Assembly (NCBI GenBank): GCA_019843655.1
Contig: JACDQD010000119.1
Span: 1-64,000, forward strand
Direction: 5' to 3'
From: Lethocerus indicus
Taxonomy: Eukaryota; Arthropoda; Insecta; Hemiptera; Belostomatidae
DNA length: 64,000 nt
This document shows positions 12,746 to 22,985 of this stretch, one piece after another. A program made the translations under genes and the position numbers. Position 1 is the first letter of the stretch; every line of letters starts with the position of its first letter. The notes under the pieces are model-generated. The model saw only the letters and a program-made list of their open reading frames with translations, did no database searches and had not been told where the DNA came from.

Positions 12746-15700
12746 TAGAAACCGTTTTTGCAAATTGTAAACTGAAAGCGTAAAGTGTCTATGTACAGTG
12801 TACAGTGTGCAAAGGCCGTGTGACCTTTGAGGTGAATTGAGTTGTAAATTACTTTCATCCTGTTTGTATTTTGTATCTCACTACAACACTTCAACATCGA
12901 CACATCCCCTTCTGTGATAAATATTGTACTATATTTCAAGAAAAATACAAGTATTTGTAATTTGTGTATCCTCCCCCCCCTCCCCTCTCCTCTCCCTCCC
13001 TCCAGATTTGGATTTACCTTCAATTACAAATTTCAAAATACAGTTTTCGACCGACTTCTCGAAACCCACTAATTGTGGGTCAAATTTTTTTCAATTGAAA
13101 AATATTTTATTTATTTTTGTCCGATTTTCAAGTTTAATCGTTTCGCAAATTCACAATACAAACTAAACAGACAGAGATAGGCCTATCCGTCTATTTACCG
13201 TATTATTTCTTATCGGGTGGTAAATATACTCGCCTCGCTACTATTTCCTTTTTTGCGATAATATCTCAAAACACTCGAAAGGAATACGTTAATAATATTA
13301 AAAGTATTTCACCTTTGAACGTATTGTGTTTTCGTCAAATTCTCCGAGTCTGAAAATAGCTAAACAAGAAGGAGACGGTCTGCTATTTACTGTATTAATT
13401 CATTCCGGAATACAAAAATATTATATATCCTACATTATTGACAACAATAAGTCATCGATGAAATGACATTTAATAACAAGGAAGGTTAACGCAAGGTTTA
13501 TTTTTGTAGGTGCACAATTTCGGTTTACTATTTGTTCTAAATTTACAATAACTAAACGCCGATAGATAGTCCATTCACTATATCGATTATTAACGAACGA
13601 ATAAATATTTTTCAATCATTTATTTTATCCGGTTTACTAATTCACGATCGGACAATTTATTTATCCGCTGTAGTAGCGACGCCGAAAGTAAAACTTAAAA
13701 GAAATACGTTAATAATATTAACAATATTTCACTATTGAAACGTACTGTGTTTCTGCCATATTCCGAGTTCATTCTCCGTTCCGCAATTTTACAACAGCCG
13801 AACAGAAACTGAGTCTCTATTTACTGTATTAATTCACATTCCGGAATACAAAAATATTATATATCCTACATTATTGACAACAATAAGTCATCGATGAAAT
13901 GACATTTAATAACAAGGAAGGTTAACGCAAGGTTTATTTTTGTAGGTGCACAATTTCTATTTACTATTTGTTCTAAATTTACAATAACTAAACGCCGATA
14001 GATAGTCCATTCACTATATCGATTATTAACGAACGAATAAATATTTATCTATCGTTTATTTTATCCGGCTAAATTGACTGTTTAACAGACGCCGAAAAGT
14101 GAATTGAATCCGATTCCGTCCATCGATTGTTTATCCTTACGTCGACCGAAATTTCTGTCGAAAAAATTGTATCCGCTCGATTAACGAACATAAAATTTCC
14201 TCCGTTCAAACGACTCGAATATCAACGCTGTTATCAACTGCGACTGAATCACACAGCTCTAAACGACATTACAGTTTTCCTAGAAGAGGTTGATAAAAAT
14301 ATTTCAGTTTGGGTTTTCGTTCTATCGTGCAAATATAATAATTATTTCCTTTAATAATATCTTAGAAACGAAGGCTTAGTTTCGTACGTGCGCGAAATCG
14401 GACGTTATGGAAAAAAAAAGAAATATTTCATGTTTTCGGTTTACTAATTTTGAAAATTTCATAACATTATAACTAAACACATCCGGAATATAGATATATT
14501 CATATTTTCTTTGACGCTTTGACGTAAAACTGAAAAAATAATTTTTTAATTTTGCTCGACCCAACAGTCATGCTCAAACTTAGAAACAGTTTATTTACAA
14601 GTTTTTATCGACTATACTCTAATAGTATACAACACCTCGGTGACATCAATATATGAAATCATCTATGTCAATATTAATTGAGGATTAACGATATCACCGA
14701 ATATGTTAACGGAAGGTTTTTTCTTTGTAATCACGGAACGAATTGCTCAAATCGTGGTAAAAAGGTGAAAAAATATTTAACCGTTGTACGCAATCGTTTT
14801 CGATTTAATCATTCGCAAATTTTAACAACTAAACGTACGTACAGTGGGCGTCTACTTACAGTATCGATTCTTACGGCGCAAATAAATATTTTCATTCGCT
14901 ATATCCGGCTACGTTAATATTGGCGGTGCCGGTATAGCGATACCGTAATTTCGCGCCATCGTTCATTTGACGGAGAAGTGACGAACCGAAATTTCTATTC
15001 GCGCAATTTCGTGTAAACACGACATTAAACCGACTTTCGGGTACGGAACGAAATCGACGTACGACGAAATCGGCGCATTTTATCGGCTGCGCTAAATCAA
15101 CGATCGATGACACGAGAGCTTCCTAAACGGCTCCGCTAATCGTTAAATAACTGCGGAAGAAACTGTTTTATTTTTTTTTTTAAATCGATTACAAGAAATA
15201 TGTTATCGGAAGGCTAACGTTTGCACGCAGCAAACGCCTAGATTGGACGTTATCGACAAAACCATAACGTCGCATTTTTATCAGGTTTCAGATTAACTAG
15301 TTTTGCAAATTTACAATAACTACGTACGATTCTGATTTTCATAACGAGCGAATAAATATTTTTTTTATTAATTATATCCGGCTACATTACTATGTTACGA
15401 CGTTCAATTTATTTACAATGTTGACGCAGCGATGCTGAAAAGTGAATTTGATTCGTCGCTATGATGTCGTTAATGTGTAACGTCAAGAAAATCGGGCTTA
15501 TGTCGTCATCGCTCGAAATTATCTTCAATTTCTGTTACAAAAAAAAAAAAAAAATTGTAATAGCTCAATCGACCGATATTACAATATTTCCTTTGTGCAA
15601 ACATCGAGATTAATCGCTAACGGATAATAAATTTTATTTTAATTTTTTCCCCGACCGAAACGGCCTTTTGAATAATTTCAAATTAATACTTATCGCTTCG

Positions 15701-18700
15701 TTGGCCCGTAAACTTACAATATCGTGTCGAAAATCGCCCTGACGAGATGATTTTTTTTTGTACTTTGTAACTGCGTATTTACAGAAATAGGAGAATATAT
15801 AAAAAAAAAAAATCGAACAGAGTGTTCATCAAATTATCACATCGATTATAAGACGAGGCACGAAAAGAAACGTTGAAGATAGTATCGAATTGAGCAAAAA
15901 CGTCACAACGGTAAAGTCTTTAATAATTTAAAATTACTTACGGTATTCCGATCCGATAATGTACAGTATCTGGTTTGCGATAGATAAAATATGAAAATTT
16001 CTTTGTCTACCGAAAACGGTATCTCTCAACTGCGATACCGAATATTGCGGTCGTCGCACGCTTTTATCGCCCAGTTAAGTTTCGATGAAAATTATTGTTT
16101 CAACGCTCCGCTCAGAACGGAATTCTTCATGACGGGCTGACACGTCGGGTCGACAGCTAAGCAATTCAGGAGGAATTCACCGACCGACAAGTGGCGTATT
16201 TGTACGTATTTTTAAGCGCGTCGACAGATCATCGCGCAGATAAGCCGTGGACGGTTTCGAATGCGTTCGGCTTCTCCGCAACGTCCGTCGTCCAACTGCA
16301 ACGATCGGAATCGATAACGGCCGTTCGATCGGTCCATCGTCGACCTACACCGGACGTCGTTTAACGAAAAATTCCCCCCCACCCGACCGGAATTTTGCGA
16401 ACCGGTACCGACTCTGACGTTAATTTGTGTGTGTGGTCTGCGAGGGGTTGGAATAGACTGTAGGTTCGCCATCTTCAGTAGCGCTGTGTTACTGTCACTG
16501 TTAGGGCACTTTGGATGTTTCTTTCGGGCATCCTCACTGCACTCCACTGACACGGATTATAACAAAATCCCCACCCCCCCTCCCCCCCCCCCAATAACAA
16601 TAACAGAACACATATATATATATAAACGACTGACATACTGACACAAACACTGCAGTACTATGTGAAAGTGACACAGTGCAGTGCGGTGAGGATGCCACCT
16701 GAAAAACATCCAAAGTGCCACAACAGTGACTGACACAGCGCTACTGAAGACGGCGAGCGGCCAGAAACGGAACGGACCTTATCGGTGTCAGAGATGTTTC
16801 GCCGCCACCGTCTTCAGTAGCATTGCGAAAAGTCAGTACAGGCGAGCTGTAATCATCCGTAAAGTGCCCCCGACGGCGCGGCGACACTGCACGGCGCTAC
16901 TGAAGACGGCGAGCGGCCAGAAACGGAACGAACCTTATCGGTGTCAGAGATGTTTCGGCCGCCGCCGTCTTCGGTAGCGCTGCGAAAGTCAGTACAGGCG
17001 AGCTGTAAACATTCGTAAAGTGCCCTCCGGCGACACTGCAAGGCGCTACTGAAGACGGCGAGCGGCCAGAAACGGAACGGACCTTACTCGTTGTCAGATG
17101 TCTCGGCCGCCGCCGTCTTCAGTAGCATTGCGAAAGTCAGTACAGGTGAGCTGGTAACATCCGTGAGAGTGCCCTCCGGGCGACACTGCAAGGCGCTACT
17201 GAAGACGGCGAGCGGCCAGAAACGGAACGAACCTTATCGGTGTCAGAGATGTCTCGGCCGCCGCCGTCTTCGGTAGCGCTGCGAAAGTCAGCAGTACAGG
17301 CGAGCTGTAAACATCCGTAGAGTGCCCTCCGGCGACACTGCAAGGCGCTACTGAAGACGGCGAGCGGCCAGAAACGGAACGAACCTTATCGGTGTCAGAG
17401 ATGTTTCGGCCGCCGCCGTCTTCAGTAGCGCTGCGAAAGTCAGCAGTACAGGCGAGCTGTAAACATCCGTAGAGTGCCCTCCGGCGACACTGCAAGGCGC
17501 TACTGAAGACGGCGAGCGGCCAGAAACGGAACAAACCTGATAGGTGTCAGAGATGTCTCGGCCGCCATCTTCGGTAGCATCGGTACAGGCGAGCTGTAAA
17601 CATCCGTAGAGTGCCGACAAAGTGCGACACTGCTACTGAAGACGGCGAGCGGCCAGAAACGGAACGGACCTATCGGTGTCAGAGATGTTTCGGCCACCGG
17701 CCGTCTTCAGTAGCAAAGTACAGGCGAGCTGTAAACATTCGTAAAGTGCCGGCGACACTGCAAGGCGCTACTGAAGACGGCGAGCGGCCAGAAACGGAAC
17801 AAACCTGATCGGTGTCAGAGATGTCTCGGCCGCCGCCGTCTTCAGTAGCATTGCGAAAGTCAGTACAGGCGAGCTGTAAACATCCGTAGAGTGCCCTCCG
17901 GCGACACTGCAAGGCGCTACTGAAGACGGCGAGCGGCCAGAAACGGAACGAACCTGATCGGTGTCAGAGATGTTTCAGCCACCGGCCGTCTTCAGTAATA
18001 TCACGTAGAGTGCCCTCCGGCGACACTGCAGGCGCTACTGAAGACGAGCGGCCAGAAACGGAACGAACCTATCAGCAGAGATCGCGTAGAGTGCCAGTAC
18101 TGAAGACCTCCCGACACGCAAGGCGCTACTGAAGACATGCGGCCAGAAACGGAACGAACCTGTCAGAGTGTTGGCCATGTTCAACCGCTGGTGGTGAATT
18201 GTAAACGTAAAGTGCCCTCCGGCGACACTGCAAGGCGCTACTGAAGACGGGCGAGCGGAGAAACGAAACGAACCTTATCGGTGTCGTAGCATTGCGAAAG
18301 TCAGTACAGGCGAGCTGTAAACATTCGTAGAGTGCCTCAGCCGACGACACTGCAAGGCGCTACTGAAGACGGCGTGGCCAGACGAACAAACATTCGGGGG
18401 TGCTTACTCCGTGTCAGCCTGGCCGCCGCCGTGGTCAGTAGCATTGCGAAATCTTCAATCGTCAGTACAGGCGAGCTGTAAACATTCGTAGAGTGCCCTC
18501 CGGCGACACTGCAAGGCGCTACTGAAGACGGCGAGCGGCCAGAAACGGAACGAACCTCATCGGTGTCGGAGATATGTTGGAAATATGTTGAACGGCCCCG
18601 AGTTGTGTTGTTGACGAATTCCGAGCAATTATATGGCAAGACCTCCGTCATAATTGGCACGCCAAGGCTTCGGCAACAACAAGTGTGGGACGGGGGGGGG

Positions 18701-18954
18701 GAGAGAAAAAAACCCTGTATAATATAAAGTATTGGGCGGATAAAAAATATGCATAAATTTCCGAAAAATAAATCCACAAGTGTCCCATCATCAATCACCA
18801 TCCTACTACTACTGATTGTAAGGAGAACAGACGGTACGAGTCTAGCTGGTATTGGGTACAAAAATGTATTTTGTAGCCGGTACTACAATACCTTCATGAC
18901 GAGTTCGAAAGGATATTTGTAGACCCTGACGGGCGACTGGTACTTCTGGACCAT
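8446..18954 (-). CDS. SEC14L1: SEC14L1/retm-like phosphatidylinositol-transfer protein, first two coding exons (partial)
   Basis: Minus-strand gene; two coding exons are visible, 18892-18954 and 8446-8595. Together they encode 71 residues: MVQKYQSPVRVYKYPFELVM plus K, then AYERRFPSCPQIPVVVNCEL through ERRCKLYVDAPYILKK. This matches the N-terminal PRELI/MSF1-like domain of the SEC14L1/SEC14L5 family (Drosophila retm), where the conserved landmarks are MVQKYQSPVRVYKYPFE, AYERRFP and RRCKL-VDAP. Full-length relatives continue into CRAL-TRIO and GOLD domains and are membrane-associated lipid-binding proteins. Both splice boundaries are phase 0 with GT donors and a CAG acceptor. The intron between them is about 10.3 kb and consists largely of repeats. 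Later exons were not found between 1 and 8445 and presumably lie off the left edge. Which of SEC14L1 or SEC14L5 is the closest vertebrate relative cannot be decided from 71 residues. Confidence 0.9.
8645..8870. mobile_element. Short mariner-type MITE
   Basis: Left end GGTCGGCAACTAAGTCATTG and right end CAATTATTTAGTTGCCAGAC form inverted repeats typical of mariner-family termini (GGNNGGCAACTAAGTAATTGCGG). The roughly 225-bp interior has a (GGC)n run near 8675 and no transposase. It lies in the SEC14L1-like intron, just upstream of exon 2 on the gene's strand. Confidence 0.7.
8939..8983. repeat. (TA)n microsatellite
   Basis: Uninterrupted TA dinucleotides directly abutting the left end of the inverted-repeat element at 8983. 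Confidence 0.95.
8983..9552. mobile_element. TA-flanked non-autonomous DNA transposon, copy 1
   Basis: About 570 bp bounded by inverted repeats: left ACAGAGAGTGGTCCAAAAAA and right TTTTTTTGGACCACTCTGTA. The homology extends inward to the AACAGTCGATAACTTG block. It sits between two (TA)n arrays, consistent with TA target use by a Tc1/mariner-type transposase. No intact transposase is encoded. Confidence 0.75.
9562..9626. repeat. (TA)n microsatellite
   Basis: About 65 bp of pure TA dinucleotides, just right of transposon copy 1. Confidence 0.95.
9660..9735. mobile_element. Foldback-family fragment
   Basis: Contains GCGCTACTGAAGATGGCGA, the diagnostic arm of the foldback family found throughout the window (best seen at 16424-16790). 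Only one arm is present here. Confidence 0.5.
9961..10012. repeat. (TA)n microsatellite
   Basis: Pure TA run joined to the left inverted repeat of transposon copy 2. Confidence 0.95.
10012..10608. mobile_element. TA-flanked non-autonomous DNA transposon, copy 2
   Basis: Same family as 8983-9552: left end ACAGAGTGGTCCAAAAAAAT after (TA)n, right end TTTTTTTGGACCACTCTGTA at about 10605. The interior includes GTCCAGTCAG and the AGTTGGACTTTAAGCTACAC block shared with copy 1. Confidence 0.7.
10612..11386. repeat. Tandem amplification of a transposon end (about 193-bp unit x4)
   Basis: Four direct repeats with starts near 10612, 10805, 11000 and 11192. Each runs from TTAGGGGGTACCCGAAAGTA through AAGTTGGACTTTAAGCTACA to the terminal GGACCACTCTGTATATTATT. 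Each unit therefore ends with the outer inverted repeat of the element at 10012-10608. Open frames through this region are by-products. Confidence 0.85.
11384..11431. repeat. (TA)n microsatellite
   Basis: Pure TA run terminating the transposon-end array. Confidence 0.95.
11690..11993. mobile_element. Mixed foldback and mariner-terminus remnant with short minisatellite
   Basis: CCGTCTTCAGTAGCGCCTG (near 11695) is a foldback-family arm. It is followed by a degenerate minisatellite of about 16 bp built on TGTTACACTGTCATAC (11760-11850). It ends with CCGCAATTATTCAGTTGCCG near 11961, a mariner-type terminus. No coding potential. Confidence 0.5.
11994..13284. other. Intronic sequence with two (TA)n tracts, no gene seen
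   Basis: Inside the SEC14L1-like intron. Contains (TA)n at about 12570-12598 and 12704-12742 and a pyrimidine-rich C/T stretch at 12970-13003. No exon with convincing splice sites and conserved coding sequence was found. Confidence 0.5.
13285..14062. repeat. Two ~410-bp direct repeats
   Basis: 13285-13620 and about 13700-14060 share long near-identical stretches, including TACATTATTGACAACAATAA, AGTCATCGATGAAATGACAT and AGGTTAACGCAAGGTTTATT, offset by about 420 bp. More diverged relatives of the same unit appear near 14700-14900 and 15190-15380, so this is an old tandem family. Confidence 0.8.
14063..16140. other. Intronic sequence, diverged repeats only
   Basis: Continuation of the SEC14L1-like intron. 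Apart from diverged copies of the 13285-14062 unit and A/T homopolymers (15170, 15540, 15800) I see no gene, RNA gene or recognisable element. Confidence 0.45.
16145..16420. mobile_element. Mariner fossil (terminus plus degraded HTH coding region)
   Basis: Starts with GGGTCGACAGCTAAGCAATT, a degenerate mariner terminus. It continues with AATTCACCGACCGACAAGTG and the AGATAAGCCGTGGACGGTTT block also found in the mariner fossils at 53697-56762. Degraded; no usable ORF. Confidence 0.6.
16424..16790. mobile_element. Foldback element with long inverted arms
   Basis: Left arm TGTGTGGTCTGCGAGGGGTT ... GCCATCTTCAGTAGCGCTGT ... GGCACTTTGGATGTTT; right arm AACATCCAAAGTGCC ... CACAGCGCTACTGAAGACGG. The arms pair over tens of bases around a spacer with C/G homopolymers and a short TA run. 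No transposase is encoded. Confidence 0.7.
16735..18560. repeat. ~150-bp tandem array of hairpin-forming units (about 13 copies)
   Basis: Unit starts (GCGCTACTGAAGACGGCGAG) fall near 16738, 16894, 17043, 17193, 17345, 17496, 17630, 17765, 17914, 18029, 18236, 18358 and 18516. Most units also carry the reverse complement CCGCCGTCTTCAGTAGC about 65-80 bp downstream, so each can fold. The unit derives from the foldback arm of the element immediately to the left. Units after 17550 are increasingly deleted. ORFs on both strands are by-products of the GC-rich unit. Confidence 0.85.
18892..18954 (-). CDS. SEC14L1: SEC14L1-like coding exon 1
   Basis: 21 codons from the ATG (complement of 18952-18954) to ATG AAG followed by the donor GTATTG. 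The start is chosen because MVQKYQSPVRVYKYPFE is the invariant N-terminus of this family. Upstream on this strand is a (TTG)n-rich stretch that probably belongs to the 5' untranslated region or promoter. Confidence 0.92.
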
Positions 18955-18960
18955 CTCGGA

Positions 18961-19017
18961 GACGACAACAAACAAACAACAACAACAAACAAACAAACAA
19001 CAACAACAACACTACAA
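18961..19017. repeat. (CAA)n/(CAAA)n simple repeat
   Basis: CAA-rich simple sequence immediately 5' of the SEC14L1-like start codon on its strand. Confidence 0.8.
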
Positions 19018-19632
19018 CGTCAAAATTTCACTTATTGTCCAATAGGTATTTGAAACGCGACGGGAAATAACCCGAGGCCCGAATATAACATCGGAAATTG
19101 GTGACCGATTTCTGTGCGGAGAACGAGTACAGTCTGTGCACTATTCAATGGTATTAGTTACTGGTGGTGGGGGGGAATCGACGACAGCGCTACGACGACA
19201 GCGAACCTCAACTATTGATTGGGGGAAAATGGCCTCCCCCCCCACCACCGACCATCAAACGCTTCTTGAATAACTCTTTTCAACTTAAAATTAAAAAAAA
19301 GTCCTTCATATATTTTTATCACGACTTAAAAATTGCGCTTAATTATTTAATCGTCTAGAGACAAAGAGAGACCGAAGAGACTTTTGGGAGGATTGTCGAC
19401 CAGGCCTTTCGAGAGTACAACCGTTGCCAACCGTCCAGCTCAGAAATATACCGATTGGGAGGTTTGAAAAATCCGACCGTAACCTTTTTATTTATTCTCT
19501 ATTGAAAAAAAAAATAGGTACAATTGATAAATTCAAATTTCAAACAAAACAGAAAAATTTTACTGAAACATTTGCGACCGTTCCATCCTTAAAATTTAAT
19601 ATATTCGTAATATATTGTATAATATACAGTAT

Positions 19633-19704
<72 letters not shown>

Positions 19705-19860
19705 TTTGTAACGAATTGTTTGTTTTAGTACACAACTCTAGACGCGCGGAGTCCGTCTATTTTTAACGTGAAATGAATAGTTTGACGTAGCCGTCTTGCG
19801 GCCCGCCAGACGGGGATTTCGGCCGTTCGCCGTCTTCAGTAGCGTTCTGTTTGTTGGCCG

Positions 19861-19900
<40 letters not shown>

Positions 19901-20309
19901 AATCACTCGTACCTGTTGTTGTAGACAGTAAAGACGGTGGACAGTGCAAGCGGGACAGTGGGGATGGGCCGAAAAAGAGTGACTACTGAAGATGGCGAGC
20001 GGCCGAAAGCCGCTGGGTGCCGATTGTGTCGAGCATTTATCGCAAATAACCCGAGATTGTTTCGCAACAAAATTATTCAAATTCTCGTCATTTGTGTGGA
20101 AAATCGGCCCGAAGGAATATAGAAAATGCGTTTTCGACGCAAACGTCCTTTTAGGGCTTCATCAGAGCACACAGCGAGAACGGGGCGAAAATAATTGTTT
20201 TCACGGCCAAAAAAAACTTTATGTTCACGATTTAAAAATAAAATAATACAACCATTTACATAACCCACGATTCAGACAAAGAGAAAACAAGATAAGATAA
20301 TCTTATGGC
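19018..20309. other. 5' flank of the SEC14L1-like gene, simple repeats and foldback arms
   Basis: Presumed promoter side of the minus-strand gene. Holds (CA)n(TA)n at 19626-19700, a (CT)n run at 19865-19897 and two foldback arms facing each other (CGCCGTCTTCAGTAGCGT near 19828 and CTACTGAAGATGGCGAGCGG near 19985) around that CT run. No coding exon seen. Confidence 0.5.
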
Positions 20310-22985
20310 GCAGAATCGGCCCAGAAATGCGGTTTCTAAGACCAAAAATGCGGCGTTTTTAGGTCCAAAAATGCGCTTTTTAGGCGCAAAATTGGCCCGA
20401 AAATTCGGTGTTTTAGGCTGAAATGCTGTTCTTAGGCCCAAACTCGGCCCAAAAATGCGGTTTTTATGCCCAAAAATGCATTCTTAAGCGCAAAATCGGC
20501 CCGAAAATGCAGTTTTTATACCCAAAAAGCGTTTTTAGACGCAAAATCGGCCCAAAACGCACTTTTAGGACAAAATCGGCCCAAAAATGAGGTTTTAGGC
20601 GCAAAATCGGCCTAAATATGCGGTTTTAGGCCCAAAAATGCGTTTTAGGCGCAAAATCGGCTTAAAAAAATGCCAAAATGCGTTTTAAATATCGGCGAAA
20701 TGCGGTTTAACCCAAAAAGCGGTAGGGCAAAAATGCGGTTTTAGGCGCAAAATCAAAATGGTTGCCGGATGCGTTTTAGGCGCAAAATAGGCGCAAAATC
20801 GGCCTAAAAATATGCTAAAATGGTTTTAGCCAAAATGGTTGTAGGCCAAAATCAGAAAATGCGCTTTTAGGCGCAAAATTCAAAAACGAAAATCCGTTTT
20901 AGTTTCAAAATGCGTTTTTAGGCGCAAAATTCTTTTAGGCGCAAAATGGTCTAAAATGTGGTTTTAGGCAAAATGCTTTTAAGCGGTTTTTAGGCGCAAA
21001 ATTAGCACGAAAATTCGGTGTTTTAGCCCAAAATGCGGCTTGTAGGCGAAAATCCCAAAAATGGAACAAAATTAGAAATGTGTTTTATTTCCAAAATGCT
21101 TAGGCGCAAAATCGGTTTGGCCTAAAAATGCGCTTTTATACCCAATATTGCGTTTTTAGACGTAAAATCGGTCCCAAAATGCAATCTTTAAACCAAATAT
21201 GCGGTTTTTAGGCACAAAAATGCGTTTTTAGACGCAAAAATGCGTTTTTAGACGCAAAATTGGCCTAAAAATGGGCTTTTTAGGGACAACATTGGACCAA
21301 AAATGCGTTTTTTAGGCGCGAAATCGGCCTAAATATGCGGTTTTAGGCCCAAAATGCGGTTCTTAGGCGCAAAAACCGCCAGAAAATGCGGTTTTTCAGC
21401 CCAAAATGCGTTTTTTAGGCGCAAAATCGTCCCAAAAAAGCGGTTTTTAAACCCAAAAATGCGCTTTATAGACACAAAAATGCGGTTTTTGAGCCGAAAA
21501 ATGCGGTTTATAGGTCCAAAAATGCGATTTTTAGACGCATAATCCGCCAAAAAATGCAGTTTTAGGCGGAAAATCGGCCTATAAATGCGTTTTATAAGCC
21601 ATAAAATGCTGTTTATAGGCCAAATAATGCGGTTTTAAACGTAAAATCGGCCTAAAAATGCGAGTTATAGGCCTAAAAATGCGGTTTTTAGGCCTAAAAA
21701 TGCGATTTTTAGACGCAAAATCAGCCAAAAAATGCAGTTTTAGGCGGAAAATCGGCCTATAAATGCGTTTTATAAGCCATAAAATGCTGTTTATAGGCCA
21801 AATAATGCGGTTTTAATCGTAAAATCGGCCTAAAAATGCGGGTTATAGACCTAAAAATGCGGTTTTTAGACGCAAAATCGGCCTAAAAATGCGTTTTTAC
21901 ACGCAAAATCGGCCCATAAATGCGGTTTTTAAGCCCAAAAATGTGGTTTATAGGCCCAAAAATGCGGTTTTTAGACGAAAAATCGGCTTAAAAATGTGGT
22001 CTTTAAGCCCAAAAATGTGGTTTTTACACGCAAAATGGGCCCATAAATGCGGTTTTTAAGCCCGAAAAAGCGGTTTTTAGACATAAAATCGGCCTAAAAA
22101 TGCGGTTTTTAGGTCCTAAATCGGCCCCAAAATGCAGTTTTTAAGCCCAAAAATGCGGTTTTTACACGCAAAATGGGCCCATAAATGCGGTTTTTAAGCC
22201 CGAAAAAGCGGTTTTTAGACATAAAATCGGCCTAAAAATGCGGTTTTTAGGTCCCAAATCGGCCCCAAAATGCGGTTTTTAGGTCCCAAATCGGCCCCAA
22301 AATGCGGTTTTTGGACGCAAAATCAGCCAAAAAATGCGGTTTTTAGACGCAAAATCAGCCAAAAAATGTGGTTTTTAAGCTCAAAAATGCGGTTTTTACA
22401 CGCAAAATGGTCACATAATTGCGGTTTTTAATCCCAAAAACGCGGTTTTGAGGACCAACAATGCAATTTTTAGACGCATAATCAGCCGAAAAATGCCGTT
22501 TATAGGCTGAAAATGGGCCTGAAAATGCGGTTTTTAGACGCAAAATTGGCCAAAAAATGCAGTTTTTAGGTGGAAAATCGGCCCATAAATGCTGTTTTTA
22601 AGCCCAGGAATGCGGTTTATAGGCCCAAAAATGCTGTTTTTAGACGCAAAATCGGCCTAAAAATTAGATTTTTAGGTCCTCAATCGGCCCAAAAAAGCGG
22701 TTTTTAAGCCCAAAAATGAGGTTTATATGCCGAAAAATGCGGTTTTTGGACACAAAACCATCAGAAAAATGCAGTTTTTAGGCGGAAAATTGGCCCATAA
22801 ATGCGGTTTTTAGGCCAAAAATGCTGTTTATAGGCCTTAAAATACGGTATTTAGACGCCAAATCAGCCGAAAAATGCGGTTTTTAAGCCCCAAAATGCGC
22901 TTTTTAGGCCGAAAAATGCGGTTTTTAGGCGCAAATTGGCCCCAAAAATGATGTTTTTATGCGCAAAATGGGCCAAAAAAAAGTG
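20310..22985. repeat. ~30-40-bp minisatellite, left block
   Basis: Degenerate tandem repeats of AAAATGCGGTTTTTAGGCGC plus AAAATCGGCC. The unit length varies because the two sub-motifs are used in different orders. The same family resumes at about 27995, on the other side of the 105-bp satellite. The weak ORFs on both strands have no family resemblance. Confidence 0.9.

Noticed and set aside
16726..18861. Many overlapping Arg/Ser-rich frames on both strands, up to 174 codons
   Set aside because: They mirror the ~150-bp hairpin array, occur on both strands and change with each unit's deletions.
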